Origin: Frateuria flava
GTDB taxonomy: Bacteria > Pseudomonadota > Gammaproteobacteria > Xanthomonadales > Rhodanobacteraceae
Assembly (NCBI RefSeq): GCF_017837635.1
Contig: NZ_JAGJRS010000015.1
Location: 30,920-94,919 of the forward strand
Length of the DNA: 64,000 nucleotides
Reading direction: 5' to 3'
A program made the translations under genes and the position numbers. Positions 1 to 11,470 of this stretch are shown in pieces. Each line of letters starts with the position of its first letter. Position 1 is the stretch's first letter. The notes under the pieces were generated by a model. That model was not told the DNA's origin. It did no database searches and saw only the letters and a list, made by a program, of their open reading frames with translations.

Positions 1-59
1 TCCGCCGGCAAAGCGTGGCCGCCGCGCTCAACGGCGTGCGGAAAGCGCTGACGGAATGA
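1..59 (+). CDS. 3' end of a gene, probably cinA/pncC (partial)
   Basis: Only the last 18 codons are present, reading RRQSVAAALNGVRKALTE and stopping at 57-59. The frame enters from the left edge. In Xanthomonadales and many other gammaproteobacteria the gene just upstream of recA in this orientation is cinA/pncC (nicotinamide-nucleotide amidohydrolase), and the short Arg/Ala-rich tail fits that protein's C-terminus. The identification rests mainly on position; the tail is too short to prove it. Confidence 0.45.
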   Translation, partial: RRQSVAAALNGVRKALTE

Positions 60-186
60 GGTGTCCTGCGCCGGCGGCGGGGATTGACGGCTGTGGGATA
101 ATCAAGGCCTTAGCAGATCGCAGTCGGTGAGATTCCGACCGGGCAAGATCGCTTTCATTCCTCGCCACACCACCGGGATTTCCACG

Positions 187-1218
<1,032 letters not shown>

Positions 1219-1246
1219 GCGCATGCGTCCGCCGGATTCCCGCGGC

Positions 1247-1294
1247 TCCCTCTCCCCCGAGCAACGCCCGGGGGAGAGCGTCGGGGGAGTGGGG
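1247..1294. repeat. CTCTCCC/GGGAGAG inverted repeat
   Basis: An imperfect palindrome with CCCTCTCCCCC facing GGGGGAGAG lies in the recA-recX gap. The same CTCTCCC...GGGAGAG signature recurs at about 31464, 36100, 40008 and 63090 in this window, so it belongs to a dispersed intergenic family rather than being a recA-specific site. In this position it could attenuate read-through from recA into recX, but that is inference. Confidence 0.55.
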
Positions 1295-1488
1295 AGGCCT
1301 TGCGCTCCCGGCCAAGCCAATCTCCGCCAGTACGTTCAACGACAGCTGACGCCATTCCTGCCAAAGCCGGAGTCGATCGGCTTTCTGCTTTGCGCCAACC
1401 CCGCGATGAATGACCCGCATTCGCTGTCGAACAGCGCCCGCCGCTCCCGCAAGACCGCGCCCGCATGGCATGGGCTGGCAAAGGTTGC

Positions 1489-1989
1489 ATGCGCGTGAAG
1501 CGCGGTCCGGATAACCCGAACAAGCCCAAACGTACCGCCTACGACAAGGCGCTGGGCCTGCTCGCCCGCCGCGAGCACTCGCGCCGCGAGCTCAAGACCA
1601 AGCTGCGCCAGAGCGGCTACGAAGGCGACGAGGCCACCGCCGCGATCGACCGCCTGGGCGATCAGCACTACCAGGACGACGACCGCTTCGCCGACGTCCT
1701 TGTGCGCAGCCGCGCAGGCCAGGGCTACGGCCCACAGCGCATTCGCGCCGAGCTCAAGACCCACGCCGTTCCCGACGAGCGCATCCGCGAACTGCTGGAC
1801 GACGCCGGGGTGGACTGGGAGGCGTCGGCCATCGACCAATTGCGCCGCCGCTACGGTGGCAAGGCCCCGGCGGATCATGCCGAACGCGCCCGCCGGGCGC
1901 AGTTCCTCTTGCGTCGCGGCTTTGCCGCCGCCACAGTACGACGTGCTACCCACGCCGAAGTGGACGACGCTGCCGACGAAATCGATTGA
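1489..1989 (+). CDS. recX: Regulatory protein RecX
   Basis: RecX binds RecA filaments and limits their extension and activity. The 166-residue product has the three-helix repeats of the family: an N-terminal block with [19 protein letters not shown], a middle [19 protein letters not shown] block, and a C-terminal [11 protein letters not shown] block. The ATG at 1489 was preferred over one at 1465 because AAAGG sits a few bases upstream. Its place directly downstream of recA on the same strand is the standard arrangement. A poly-T run follows the stop. Confidence 0.93.
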   Translation: MRVKRGPDNPNKPKRTAYDKALGLLARREHSRRELKTKLRQSGYEGDEATAAIDRLGDQHYQDDDRFADVLVRSRAGQGYGPQRIRAELKTHAVPDERIRELLDDAGVDWEASAIDQLRRRYGGKAPADHAERARRAQFLLRRGFAAATVRRATHAEVDDAADEID

Positions 1990-1995
1990 TTTCAA

Positions 1996-2026
1996 CGGCG
2001 GTGGCCGCCGGCGTGGCCTTTTTTGT
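1996..2026 (+). terminator. Possible weak terminator after recX
   Basis: A short GC hairpin (CGGCGG-TGG-CCGCCG, about 1996-2010) is followed a few bases later by TTTTTT at 2020-2025, just after the recX stop and before alaS. The T-run does not directly abut the stem, so it may be inefficient. Confidence 0.4.
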
Positions 2027-2044
2027 CTCAAGCCTGCGCCGCCC

Positions 2045-4672
<2,628 letters not shown>

Positions 4673-4719
4673 ACCCGCCAGACCTTTGTGAATCGGGGAT
4701 TTATCGCCCGCGAAATGCG

Positions 4720-4749
4720 TTGCGCGCGGCGCTCGCGCTCGGCTAGTAT
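4720..4749 (+). promoter_or_regulatory. Candidate sigma-70 promoter for csrA
   Basis: TTGCGC at 4720-4725 and TAGTAT at 4744-4749 are separated by 18 bases. Transcription would begin near 4756, leaving a leader of about 190 bases before csrA. It lies after the alaS stop and would let csrA be expressed independently. Confidence 0.45.
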
Positions 4750-4755
4750 CGGACG

Positions 4756-4945
4756 ACTGTCGGCGGCATGGACCCACGATGTCGCCGCAAGGCAAGGGCA
4801 TTCATGGTGAATGCCTTGGCTGTGAGCCGGGGAAGGCGGTAGGGCCTTCGACGGACTTTCGTCGAACTGACTGGCGATGGGCTCAGGGGTGAAGCTCCAT
4901 CGTGCGGCAGGCCTGTGACCAACAGCATTTATGGAGTAACACAAC
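4756..4945 (+). promoter_or_regulatory. csrA 5' leader with possible CsrA-binding sites
   Basis: The leader contains a perfect 8-bp hairpin, GGCATTCA-TGG-TGAATGCC (4797-4815). It also contains several GGA elements, including ATGGAC near 4769, ACGGAC near 4852, and ATGGAG at 4931-4936, which overlaps the ribosome binding site. CsrA recognises ANGGA sequences, often in loops, and one at the Shine-Dalgarno site is the usual mode of autorepression in other gammaproteobacteria. Autoregulation here is inference. Confidence 0.4.
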
Positions 4946-5152
4946 ATGTTGATTCTGACCCGCAGGGTCGGTGAAACCCTGATGATCGGTGACGAGGTGA
5001 CCGTTACCGTTCTCGGCGTGAAGGGCAACCAGGTGCGTATCGGCATCAATGCCCCGAAGAACGTGGCGGTGCATCGCGAAGAGATCTATCAGCGGATCAA
5101 GGGCGAGCACGAGTCCGGTGGCGGCACGTCCGGCGAAACCGGCGAACACTGA
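4946..5152 (+). CDS. csrA: Carbon storage regulator CsrA
   Basis: CsrA is a dimeric RNA-binding protein that blocks or stabilises mRNAs with ANGGA motifs, affecting carbon flux, motility and biofilm. The 68-residue product begins with the invariant [18 protein letters not shown] and contains [20 protein letters not shown], the region that lines the RNA groove. The C-terminal tail ([11 protein letters not shown]) is low-complexity, as is common. GGAG lies 8 bases before the ATG and forms part of a potential CsrA site. It follows alaS and precedes tRNA-Ser. Confidence 0.98.
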   Translation: MLILTRRVGETLMIGDEVTVTVLGVKGNQVRIGINAPKNVAVHREEIYQRIKGEHESGGGTSGETGEH

Positions 5153-5222
5153 TCACGAACGCTTTACCTCGGCGGCGTCGGCCGGTATCCTTGCCGGCTC
5201 CGCGAAAGCGCGGAACATACCC

Positions 5223-5315
5223 GGAGAGATGCCCGAGAGGCCGAAGGGGCTCCCCTGCTAAGGGAGTATAGGGTCAAAAGCCTTATCGAGGGTTCGAATC
5301 CCTCTCTCTCCGCCA
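5223..5315 (+). tRNA. tRNA-Ser(GCU)
   Basis: A 93-base class II tRNA. The acceptor arms GGAGAGA and TCTCTCC pair and are followed by G and an encoded CCA (5313-5315). The anticodon stem CTCCC/GGGAG encloses the loop CTGCTAA with anticodon GCT at 5257-5259. A long variable arm and a GGTTCGAATCC T-arm are present. The csrA to tRNA-Ser order is common in gammaproteobacteria. Confidence 0.97.
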
Positions 5316-5320
5316 GACAT

Positions 5321-5348
5321 GCAAAACGCCCCTTTCGGGGCGTTTTGC
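5321..5348 (+). terminator. Rho-independent terminator of tRNA-Ser
   Basis: A near-perfect hairpin (GCAAAACGCCCC-TTTC-GGGGCGTTTTGC) starts 6 bases after the tRNA CCA and ends in a T-rich arm. Its A-rich left arm would give T residues on the other strand too. Confidence 0.9.
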
Positions 5349-5367
5349 GTATCTGGAACGGAGCCTC

Positions 5368-5388
5368 GTAGGTGGGCTTCAGCCCACC
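5368..5388. repeat. GTAG-type REP palindrome
   Basis: GTAG runs into the stem GGTGGGC-TTCA-GCCCACC. It is a single copy, between the tRNA-Ser terminator and the convergent thioredoxin-like gene. The same palindrome occurs at seven or more other intergenic sites in the window. Confidence 0.8.
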
Positions 5389-5427
5389 GTCCCGCACGCA
5401 ACGAATGGCATGGTGGCCGAGCCCGCC

Positions 5428-5892
5428 CTACGGTTTCGGCGTGAGGGCACGAAGCTGCTTTTGCGTCAGCTCGCCGCTGTATCCCTGGCGTGAGCCATCG
5501 GCGTGGACCACAAGCACGCGCGGTGTCTCGCCGCCCCATTCGGGATCGAGCAGATAGTTGAGCCGCTCGGGCGTGGCGTCGGCGTAGGCGCGGGCCGGCC
5601 AGGCGGTCATGCCGGCATCGGCAAGGCGCTTTTCGATGGCCGCAGCGTGCGCCATGTCGTCGGTGGCCACGGTGACCAGTTCGATGCTTTTCGGATGCGC
5701 CTGCTGGAGTCGCGCCAGCGCCTGCAGGTTCGGTTCGCAATAGGCGCAGTCCAGCGCCCACAGAGCGACCAGGCGCTCGCCGTGGGCCGGTGGGGTGAGC
5801 AGGGCAGCGACGTCGGTTGCGCTCAACGGCTTCAGGGAGCCTGCCGTGGCAAGGCCCGGCAGCAGCAACAGGGCGGCGAGCCAACGCTTCAT
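5428..5892 (-). CDS. Periplasmic thioredoxin-like protein
   Basis: The 154-residue product starts with a signal peptide (MKRWLAALLLLPGLATA) followed by a thioredoxin-fold segment. The redox motif is CAYC at residues 49-52, after WALD, and a later GGETPRVLVV strand supplies the cis-Pro region. It resembles TlpA/redoxin proteins that reduce or transfer disulfides in the periplasm. Its ATG overlaps the stop of the upstream BNR-repeat gene by four bases (ATGA), so the two are translationally coupled. That Cys-rich neighbour is the natural candidate substrate. The exact function is not known. Confidence 0.75.
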   Translation of the reverse strand: MKRWLAALLLLPGLATAGSLKPLSATDVAALLTPPAHGERLVALWALDCAYCEPNLQALARLQQAHPKSIELVTVATDDMAHAAAIEKRLADAGMTAWPARAYADATPERLNYLLDPEWGGETPRVLVVHADGSRQGYSGELTQKQLRALTPKP

Positions 5893-7055
5893 GGCGTTTC
5901 TCCGGTGGGGAGCAGACGGAACCCGGTCGCCGTGTTCCAGGCGACGTAGGCCCGCCCATTGCGCAGCAGCAGCTGCGGTGAACCCACCGCCGCGGCGCTG
6001 GTCGCCAGCGCGCGCGGCGGACCGAACTGCAGCCCGCCATCGTCCGAGCGGCGCAGCATCAGTGCGTCGCCTTTCGCGTCGACCTGGTTCCACGCCACCC
6101 AGACCGTGTTGCCATCCACCGCGATGTCCGCGTGGCTGGCGCCGGCGCCGGCGATCGCCTGCGCGTGTGCGGCATGCTGGCCGGGCTGGAGCTGGCCATA
6201 CCAGATGGTCGGTTTGCCGTTGGCTTCGTACCAGACCGCGTGGCGCGTGCCGTCCGCCGCAATCGCCAGGCCGGGGCCGTGGTGCGGGCAGCCGGCGATG
6301 TGCCAATCGCTGAAGGTGGCGCGCTCGGCATGGCTGGCCCCGCCGTCGGTGCGCAGCACGGCGAAGGCGTGGTCGCGGATGTTGTCGCCGTAGACCGCGC
6401 GGAAGAACGCGGCGATATCGCCTTGCGGCGTGTGCGAGAGCGCAATGCGGCAGCACTCGCAACTGTGCGCCGCAAGCTTGCGTTCGCGGACGAAGCTCGC
6501 ACCGCGATCGTCGGACCACGCGTAGTAAACGGCAGCGCCCAGGTAGGGCTTGCCCGCGGCCTCGGCCGCGGCCTGGTCGCGCTTGTCGATCCAGGCCAGC
6601 ACCACGCGTCCCTTGCCACCGACGGCAAGCGCATCGAAGCGGTGGGTGATCTCCGCGCGATCATGGTGCACGGTGAGCGGGGCGGAGAAATGGGCGCCGC
6701 CGTCCAGCGAACGGGCGAAGCGGACGAAGCCGGTCCATGGCTTGGCGCGCGGTTGCGACCAGCTCACGTAGATCTCGCCCTTCGGGCCGAACGCCAGCTT
6801 GGGCCGGTTTTCGCCTTCGGCGTAGATCGGCTCGGGTGTGGCATTGACCGGCACCGGCGCGCTGAAGGTCTTGCCAAGGTCGTCGGAGTGGCGCAGGCGC
6901 ACGTGGCCGTCGGCGGCATCGGCGACCCAAAGCCGGCCTTGCGCGTCGAACGCCGCGCTGGCGCCGAGCGGCGGCTCCTTCGACATGGCCATGGGCTCGT
7001 GCGCGAGTACTGGCGCGACGGCAAGGCAAAGCAGCAGGATCAGCAGGCGACGCAT
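5889..7055 (-). CDS. BNR/sialidase-fold periplasmic protein with Cys/His clusters
   Basis: A 388-residue protein with signal peptide MRRLLILLLCLAVAPVLA; cleavage after Ala18 would leave His19 as the first residue (HEPMAM). Several Asp-box-like repeats (SDDLGKTF, SLDGGAHF, SDDRGASF, RSDDGGLQF) indicate a six-bladed propeller of the sialidase type. Unusual clusters are HSCECC at residues 197-202 and CPHH at 256-259, which look like metal or disulfide sites rather than sialidase catalysis. GAAGGA lies just before the ATG. It sits 13 bases after a TonB-dependent receptor gene and overlaps the thioredoxin-like gene. Databases would probably call it exo-alpha-sialidase; I see no support for that activity and suspect metal handling. 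Confidence 0.7.
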   Translation of the reverse strand: MRRLLILLLCLAVAPVLAHEPMAMSKEPPLGASAAFDAQGRLWVADAADGHVRLRHSDDLGKTFSAPVPVNATPEPIYAEGENRPKLAFGPKGEIYVSWSQPRAKPWTGFVRFARSLDGGAHFSAPLTVHHDRAEITHRFDALAVGGKGRVVLAWIDKRDQAAAEAAGKPYLGAAVYYAWSDDRGASFVRERKLAAHSCECCRIALSHTPQGDIAAFFRAVYGDNIRDHAFAVLRTDGGASHAERATFSDWHIAGCPHHGPGLAIAADGTRHAVWYEANGKPTIWYGQLQPGQHAAHAQAIAGAGASHADIAVDGNTVWVAWNQVDAKGDALMLRRSDDGGLQFGPPRALATSAAAVGSPQLLLRNGRAYVAWNTATGFRLLPTGETP

Positions 7056-7068
7056 GGCAGTCCTTCGG

Positions 7069-9324
7069 TTACAGGTCCCAGCGCACGCCCCCGACCCAGG
7101 TGCGGCCGGCATACGGGTGGTAGACCCAGTAGCGCGCGTTGGTGAGGTTGTCCACGCCCAGCGACGCGGTCCAGCGCGGGGCGAAATGCCAGCGCAGTTT
7201 CGCATCGGCGACCGTGAAGGCACTGACGGCGCCGTAGGTATCGAGGAAATCGCTGTTGTCCAGCGAGCCGTACTGGCGGCCGGAGCGGCGGATGCCGAAC
7301 GAGGCTTCCCAGCCATCGCCGAAGCGGTAGTCGGCGAACAGGCTGGCGCGCAGGCGCGGGATGCGCGGGAACCACTTGCCTTCGGCCAGCGGGTAGCGGC
7401 GGTCGCGCAGGGTCCTGGCGTCGTTCACGGCCACACTGGCGGTGAGGTCCAGCCCGGGCGTCCACAGGTCGGTCAGCGCCAGCTCGCCCTCGATGCCGCG
7501 GATGCGGGTGAGGTCGATGTTCTGCACGCTGGTGACGGTGGGTGAAACGGTGATGTCGGTCTGCGTGTAGAGCGCATCGGCAATGCGGTCCTGGAACAGC
7601 GAGACGCGCCAGTGGCCGTCGGTGAGCTGCCGCTTGAGCGTGAGGTCGATCGAGTTGTCGCGCTCGGGCTTGAGGTTGGGATCGTTGCCGACGATCGCGT
7701 TGGCGGAGATCGCACCCTGGAACAGCTCGGCCACGGTCGGATAGCGCACCGCCTTGCCCCAGGCCAGGCGCAGCTGCCAGTCGGGCGCAAAGTCCCACTC
7801 GAGCGCGGCCTTGGGCGACAGGTCGCTGCGCTGGCGGTCGGCGTAACGGACGCTCGCGGCGCCGCCCGCACGGCGTCCGCCGTAGGCGCGCCATTGCTCC
7901 CAGCGCGCGCCCAGCGTCAGTGCCCAGGCGTCGGCAAAGCTCCAGACGTCCTGCAGATAGGCGGCGCGCGTCTGCGTGCGGCCGGCGAAGGCGCTCGTGA
8001 GCGGGCCGTCGGCGGGGCCGCGCCAGTCGCTGGCGGCGGACACGCGCGAATCGAGCACGTAGCGGTCGCCATGCAGGCCGGCGTAGAGCATGTGCGTGTC
8101 GCCCAGCGGGCCCGAGCTGCGCAGGTCGAGCGTGTCCCAGCCGGAGCCTGCGTTGTCGGCCACGGTGCCGGGACCGCCCAGCGGGCCGACCGGCGGCGGC
8201 AGGGACGCGCTGCGCGCGAGCGCGCGGGCGAAGTCGTAGTGGCTGGCGATGGCGGTCCAGCGCCAGTCATTGGACCAGTGGCCATTGAGCTCGGCGCCAT
8301 ACAACAGGTGCGTATCCTCGCTGCCGGTTGGCGCCAGGCCGCTGGGCGGCAAAGTCCAGGTGCCGCCGTAGGCGCTCACCGTGCCTGCGCTGACCGGTTG
8401 CCCGCCGGCGTCGCGCAGGAAGCTGCGGGTACGGTCCTCGGCGCGGTTGTGCCACCAGCCGAGCGTGAACAGCGCCGCCACCCGGTCGGTCAGGTCCACC
8501 CCGAGCTTGAGCTTGGCCTGGGTCTGCACGGTGTGCTCGATGCTGTTGGCACCGTAGACCAGGCGCGGGCTGCCGTTCGGATTGCGGTCGAGCGTGGCGC
8601 CGTCCACCGCGACCGCGGTCGACGGAGCGCCACCGGCCCTGGCGGTGGCGTACTGCATCGGCTGGCCGTGGTTGTCCAGCCGGTCGACGGTGAGCAGCCA
8701 GCTCCAGCGGCCCTGCCGGTTGCCGAGCGAAGCGGCGGCGTGGCGGCCGCTGTAGTGGCCGCCGGCGCCATAGGCGTCGCGGAAATCCTGGCTCATGAGC
8801 TGCACGCTGGCGCTGGCGGTTAGCCGCTCGGGCAGGCGCGTGTGGATCAGTACCGTGGTGCCGATCGAGTTGCCCGGATAGAGGGCCGAGTAGGGACCGT
8901 ACAGCACGTCGACCGCGCCGATCTCCTCGGGCGCGACCATGCCCCAGCGCGGGGCGCCGTCCCAGCCGTTGGTCATCAGGTTGGAGAGCAGCAGGCCGTT
9001 GGAATAGACCAGGCTGCGCGCGCTCTGCAGGGTGCCCGCGTTGCGCCCGCTGATGATCGCGTTGGGGTCGCCGATGTAGCGCGAGCGCACCTGCAGGTTG
9101 GGTGCGAAGCGCAGCGCGTCGGCACTGGTGGTGACGTTCTGGCGGGCCAGCTGGGCGCGGTCGATGCGCACGCTGACCGCCGGCGTCTCCGTGACGTGGG
9201 TGTCGCTGGCGTGCACCATCACCGGGGCGAGCGTGGTGGTTTGCGGTGGCGTATCGGCGGCGTGCAGCAGGGCAGGGGCGGCCAGGATGGCGAGCACGCA
9301 GATGCCGGGCGATCGGGGCTTCAC
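7069..9324 (-). CDS. TonB-dependent outer-membrane receptor
   Basis: An outer-membrane gated barrel that imports a ligand using TonB energy. After a signal peptide comes a plug domain: LAPVMVHASDTHVTETPAVS, then QNVTTSADALRFAPNLQVRS and EEIGAVDVLYGPYSALYPGN. The plug is followed by a roughly 550-residue barrel whose last strands include VGVDNLTNARYWVYHPYAG-like sequence. I chose the GTG at 9322-9324 because it gives a clean signal peptide (MKPRSPGICVLAILAAPALLHA, with the first residue read as Met). An ATG at 9358-9360 adds 12 residues with acidic charges. It heads a three-gene operon with the BNR and thioredoxin-like genes. Ligand is unknown; a metal such as copper is a guess from the partners. 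Confidence 0.85.
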   Translation of the reverse strand: MKPRSPGICVLAILAAPALLHAADTPPQTTTLAPVMVHASDTHVTETPAVSVRIDRAQLARQNVTTSADALRFAPNLQVRSRYIGDPNAIISGRNAGTLQSARSLVYSNGLLLSNLMTNGWDGAPRWGMVAPEEIGAVDVLYGPYSALYPGNSIGTTVLIHTRLPERLTASASVQLMSQDFRDAYGAGGHYSGRHAAASLGNRQGRWSWLLTVDRLDNHGQPMQYATARAGGAPSTAVAVDGATLDRNPNGSPRLVYGANSIEHTVQTQAKLKLGVDLTDRVAALFTLGWWHNRAEDRTRSFLRDAGGQPVSAGTVSAYGGTWTLPPSGLAPTGSEDTHLLYGAELNGHWSNDWRWTAIASHYDFARALARSASLPPPVGPLGGPGTVADNAGSGWDTLDLRSSGPLGDTHMLYAGLHGDRYVLDSRVSAASDWRGPADGPLTSAFAGRTQTRAAYLQDVWSFADAWALTLGARWEQWRAYGGRRAGGAASVRYADRQRSDLSPKAALEWDFAPDWQLRLAWGKAVRYPTVAELFQGAISANAIVGNDPNLKPERDNSIDLTLKRQLTDGHWRVSLFQDRIADALYTQTDITVSPTVTSVQNIDLTRIRGIEGELALTDLWTPGLDLTASVAVNDARTLRDRRYPLAEGKWFPRIPRLRASLFADYRFGDGWEASFGIRRSGRQYGSLDNSDFLDTYGAVSAFTVADAKLRWHFAPRWTASLGVDNLTNARYWVYHPYAGRTWVGGVRWDL

Positions 9325-9435
9325 GGTCAACTCTGGACGTGGGTCGAGGCTTCGCAGCATAGCGGCGCCAATGTGCACGGCCAGATGACGCGTTGTCGCA
9401 CGGAGGTGTGGAAAGCCCGCGATGGCGGGCCATCG

Positions 9436-9500
9436 CAGGGTGGGCTTCAGCGCACCAGGACACGTGACGCAGGCGGCCGGTGGGCTGAAGCCCACCCTAC
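9436..9500. repeat. Paired GTAG-type REP palindromes
   Basis: Two inverted copies (GGTGGGCTTCAGCGCACC and the complement ending CCCACCCTAC) are separated by about 25 bases, between the receptor gene start and the regA stop. The left copy has a mismatch in the stem and GCAG in place of GTAG. Confidence 0.75.
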
Positions 9501-9510
9501 GAGGGCATGA

Positions 9511-10095
9511 TCACTCGCCCGCGTCTGGCCGCTCGCGCACCGGATGCTTGCTCAGCTTGCGCTGCAGCGTGCGGCGATGCATGCCCAGGCGCCGCGCGGT
9601 CTCGGAGATGTTGCCATCGCATTCGGTCAGCACGCGCTGGATGTGCTCCCATTCCAGCCGGCGCAGCGCGAGGGGTGCCTCCGGCGCTTCCGGCGGCTCG
9701 TCGTCGGCGGGTGCCGGGCCTTCGCCCTCGAGCAGCGCACGCACCACCGCGTCGGCATCGACCGGCTTGGCCAGGTAGTCATGGGCGCCGCGCTTGATCG
9801 CTTCCACCGCGGTGGCGATCGAGGCGTAGCCGGTCAGCAGCAGGATGCGCATCTCCGGCACCAGTGCATGCAACTCGGAGATCAGCTTCAGCCCGTTCTC
9901 CTCGCCCAGCTTGAGATCCAGCACGCAGTAGCGTGGCTGGTGCCGGCGGGCCAGCTGCCGCGCCTCGTCGGCGCGGGTGGCGCCGATCGCCTCGAAGCCA
10001 CGCGAGCCCAGCGCGCGGGAGAGCACGCGGACGAAGGTGGCGTCGTCGTCGACGATCAGCAACTGGCGGGGAGCGTTGGCATCGGTCATGGACAT
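9511..10095 (-). CDS. regA: Redox response regulator RegA/PrrA/ActR type
   Basis: A 194-residue two-domain regulator. The receiver domain has DDD at the acidic pocket, phospho-acceptor Asp60 in YCVLDLKLGEENGLK, and LLTGYASIATAV. A short acidic/proline linker leads to a C-terminal Fis-type helix-turn-helix (GNISETARRLGMHRRTLQRKL). The size and the Fis-like DNA-binding domain are diagnostic of RegA. It lies 64 bases downstream of the cognate sensor regB on the same strand. RegA homologues control respiration, carbon and nitrogen metabolism in response to quinone redox state. Two close ATGs exist (10095 and 10089); the outer one is reported. Confidence 0.9.
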   Translation of the reverse strand: MSMTDANAPRQLLIVDDDATFVRVLSRALGSRGFEAIGATRADEARQLARRHQPRYCVLDLKLGEENGLKLISELHALVPEMRILLLTGYASIATAVEAIKRGAHDYLAKPVDADAVVRALLEGEGPAPADDEPPEAPEAPLALRRLEWEHIQRVLTECDGNISETARRLGMHRRTLQRKLSKHPVRERPDAGE

Positions 10096-10159
10096 GCAGG
10101 GATCGGCAGCGGGAAAGACATTCTTGCCCGAGCGCGTCGCCGTTGCACGTTCGGCTGTT

Positions 10160-11428
10160 TCAGCCGGCGCCGATCGCGGCCAGCGGAAGGCGCAGGCGCA
10201 CCTGTGCACCTTGCCCGGTGTTGCCCGCCGTCAGTTCGCCATCGAGGCGCTCGGCGGTGGCTTCGGCCAGCGCCAGGCCCAGCCCGAGGCCGCCCTGTTT
10301 GCCGCTGCGGCCAAGCTCGCCCAGCTCGGCCTGGCTGTCGAAGCCCGGGCCGTGGTCGCGTACGGTCAGCTCCAGCCAGCCGTGCTCGCAGCGGATCTGC
10401 AGCTCGACGGCGTCCGAGCCACGTGACTCCGAAGCATCGGCCGCGTTGTTGAGCAGGTTGATCAGCGCATGGCGCAGGCCCGCCGGCACGCGCAGCACCA
10501 GCCGGGCGGTGGCGTCGGGCAGGTCGAGTGCGAGTTCGGCTTCCGGGCGCAGCAACTGGAAGCGCTCCAGGCAACCGTGCACGAACGCCTGCAGCGACAT
10601 CCGCTCGGCCTCCTGCGACAGCTGCGCCTGGCCGAAGGCGACCATCTCCCGCAGGATCGTGCGACAGCGGTCCACCTGCTCCTGCAGCAGCGCCAGGTCT
10701 TCTTCCAGCAGGGTGTCCTGCGCATGTTCGCGGCGCAGTTCGGGCAGCAGCGTGCGCATGGTGGCCAGCGGCGTGTTGAGCTCGTGTGCGGCACCCGCGG
10801 CCTGGGTAGCGATCGCCAGGATGCCCTCGTCGCGCAGCGCGCGCTCCCGCACGCGCTGTACTTCAAGCTGCTGCATGCGCAACGCACGCGCCAGCCGGTT
10901 GATGAAGAACCCCAGCAGCAGCGCGGTGATCACGAAGTTCACGCCCATGCCGAGGATGTGCAGCGGAAAGCCGCCGCCGTGCATGGGCAGCGGCAGCGGT
11001 TCGTAGCGATAGAGCAGCAGCAGGTAGGCCACGCCGGCCAGCGCCGCCACCGCCAGCACAGCGGGCACCGACAGCGCGGCCGCGGTCAGCGCGATCGGTA
11101 CCAGCAGCAAGGTCACAAACGGGTTGCTGGCGCCGCCGGTGAAGTAGAGCAGGTAGCCCAGCACCAGCGTGTCGACCGCCACGTGCAGGATGGTTTCCCA
11201 CTCGCGCACCGGCCAGGGCTGGCCCAGCCGCCAGGCGGCGAAGACGGCGAAGACGGCCAGCGCGCCGATGCCGGTGAGCAGCGGCAGCAGCGGGATGGCC
11301 AGGTGCATCCAAAGCGCGCAGACCAGCACCGCCACGCTCTGCCCGGCGATCGCGCAAAGGCGCAACCAGGCGAGCATGCGCGTGAGCGCGAAGGGGCCGA
11401 TGCGGCGGTTGGCGTGCCGGTGGGGCAT
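10160..11428 (-). CDS. regB: Redox sensor histidine kinase RegB/PrrB type
   Basis: A 422-residue membrane kinase with about six N-terminal transmembrane segments. It carries the RegB quinone-sensing signature GGASNPF (residues 98-104). The H-box is AAGAAHELNTPLATM with His215, and an ATPase domain with N-box (LINLLNNAADAS) and G-boxes follows. Cys255 in the segment VDRCRTIL lies where RegB carries its redox-active cysteine. RegB autophosphorylates under reducing conditions and passes phosphate to RegA, encoded just downstream. A strong terminator separates it from the upstream transporter gene, so regBA is probably its own transcription unit. Confidence 0.92.
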   Translation of the reverse strand: MPHRHANRRIGPFALTRMLAWLRLCAIAGQSVAVLVCALWMHLAIPLLPLLTGIGALAVFAVFAAWRLGQPWPVREWETILHVAVDTLVLGYLLYFTGGASNPFVTLLLVPIALTAAALSVPAVLAVAALAGVAYLLLLYRYEPLPLPMHGGGFPLHILGMGVNFVITALLLGFFINRLARALRMQQLEVQRVRERALRDEGILAIATQAAGAAHELNTPLATMRTLLPELRREHAQDTLLEEDLALLQEQVDRCRTILREMVAFGQAQLSQEAERMSLQAFVHGCLERFQLLRPEAELALDLPDATARLVLRVPAGLRHALINLLNNAADASESRGSDAVELQIRCEHGWLELTVRDHGPGFDSQAELGELGRSGKQGGLGLGLALAEATAERLDGELTAGNTGQGAQVRLRLPLAAIGAG

Positions 11429-11433
11429 GGCGC

Positions 11434-11464
11434 GAAAAAAGGCGCCGCGGAGGTCCGCGGCGCC
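11434..11464 (-). terminator. Rho-independent terminator after the POT transporter gene
   Basis: On the minus strand a 10-bp stem (GGCGCCGCGG-ACCT-CCGCGGCGCC) is followed by six T residues. It begins 6 bases past the transporter stop and ends just before the regB start, isolating the two units. Confidence 0.9.
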
Positions 11465-11470
11465 GTGGGA

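Noticed and set aside
127..186. Upstream GTG start for recA
   Set aside because: Adds residues unlike RecA; the ATG at 187 gives the canonical N-terminus.
60..186. LexA operator upstream of recA
   Set aside because: No sequence matched a LexA box that I know well enough to call.
5889..7055. Functional sialidase
   Set aside because: Asp boxes give the fold only; I did not see the catalytic Arg triad and Tyr/Glu pair, while Cys/His clusters point elsewhere.
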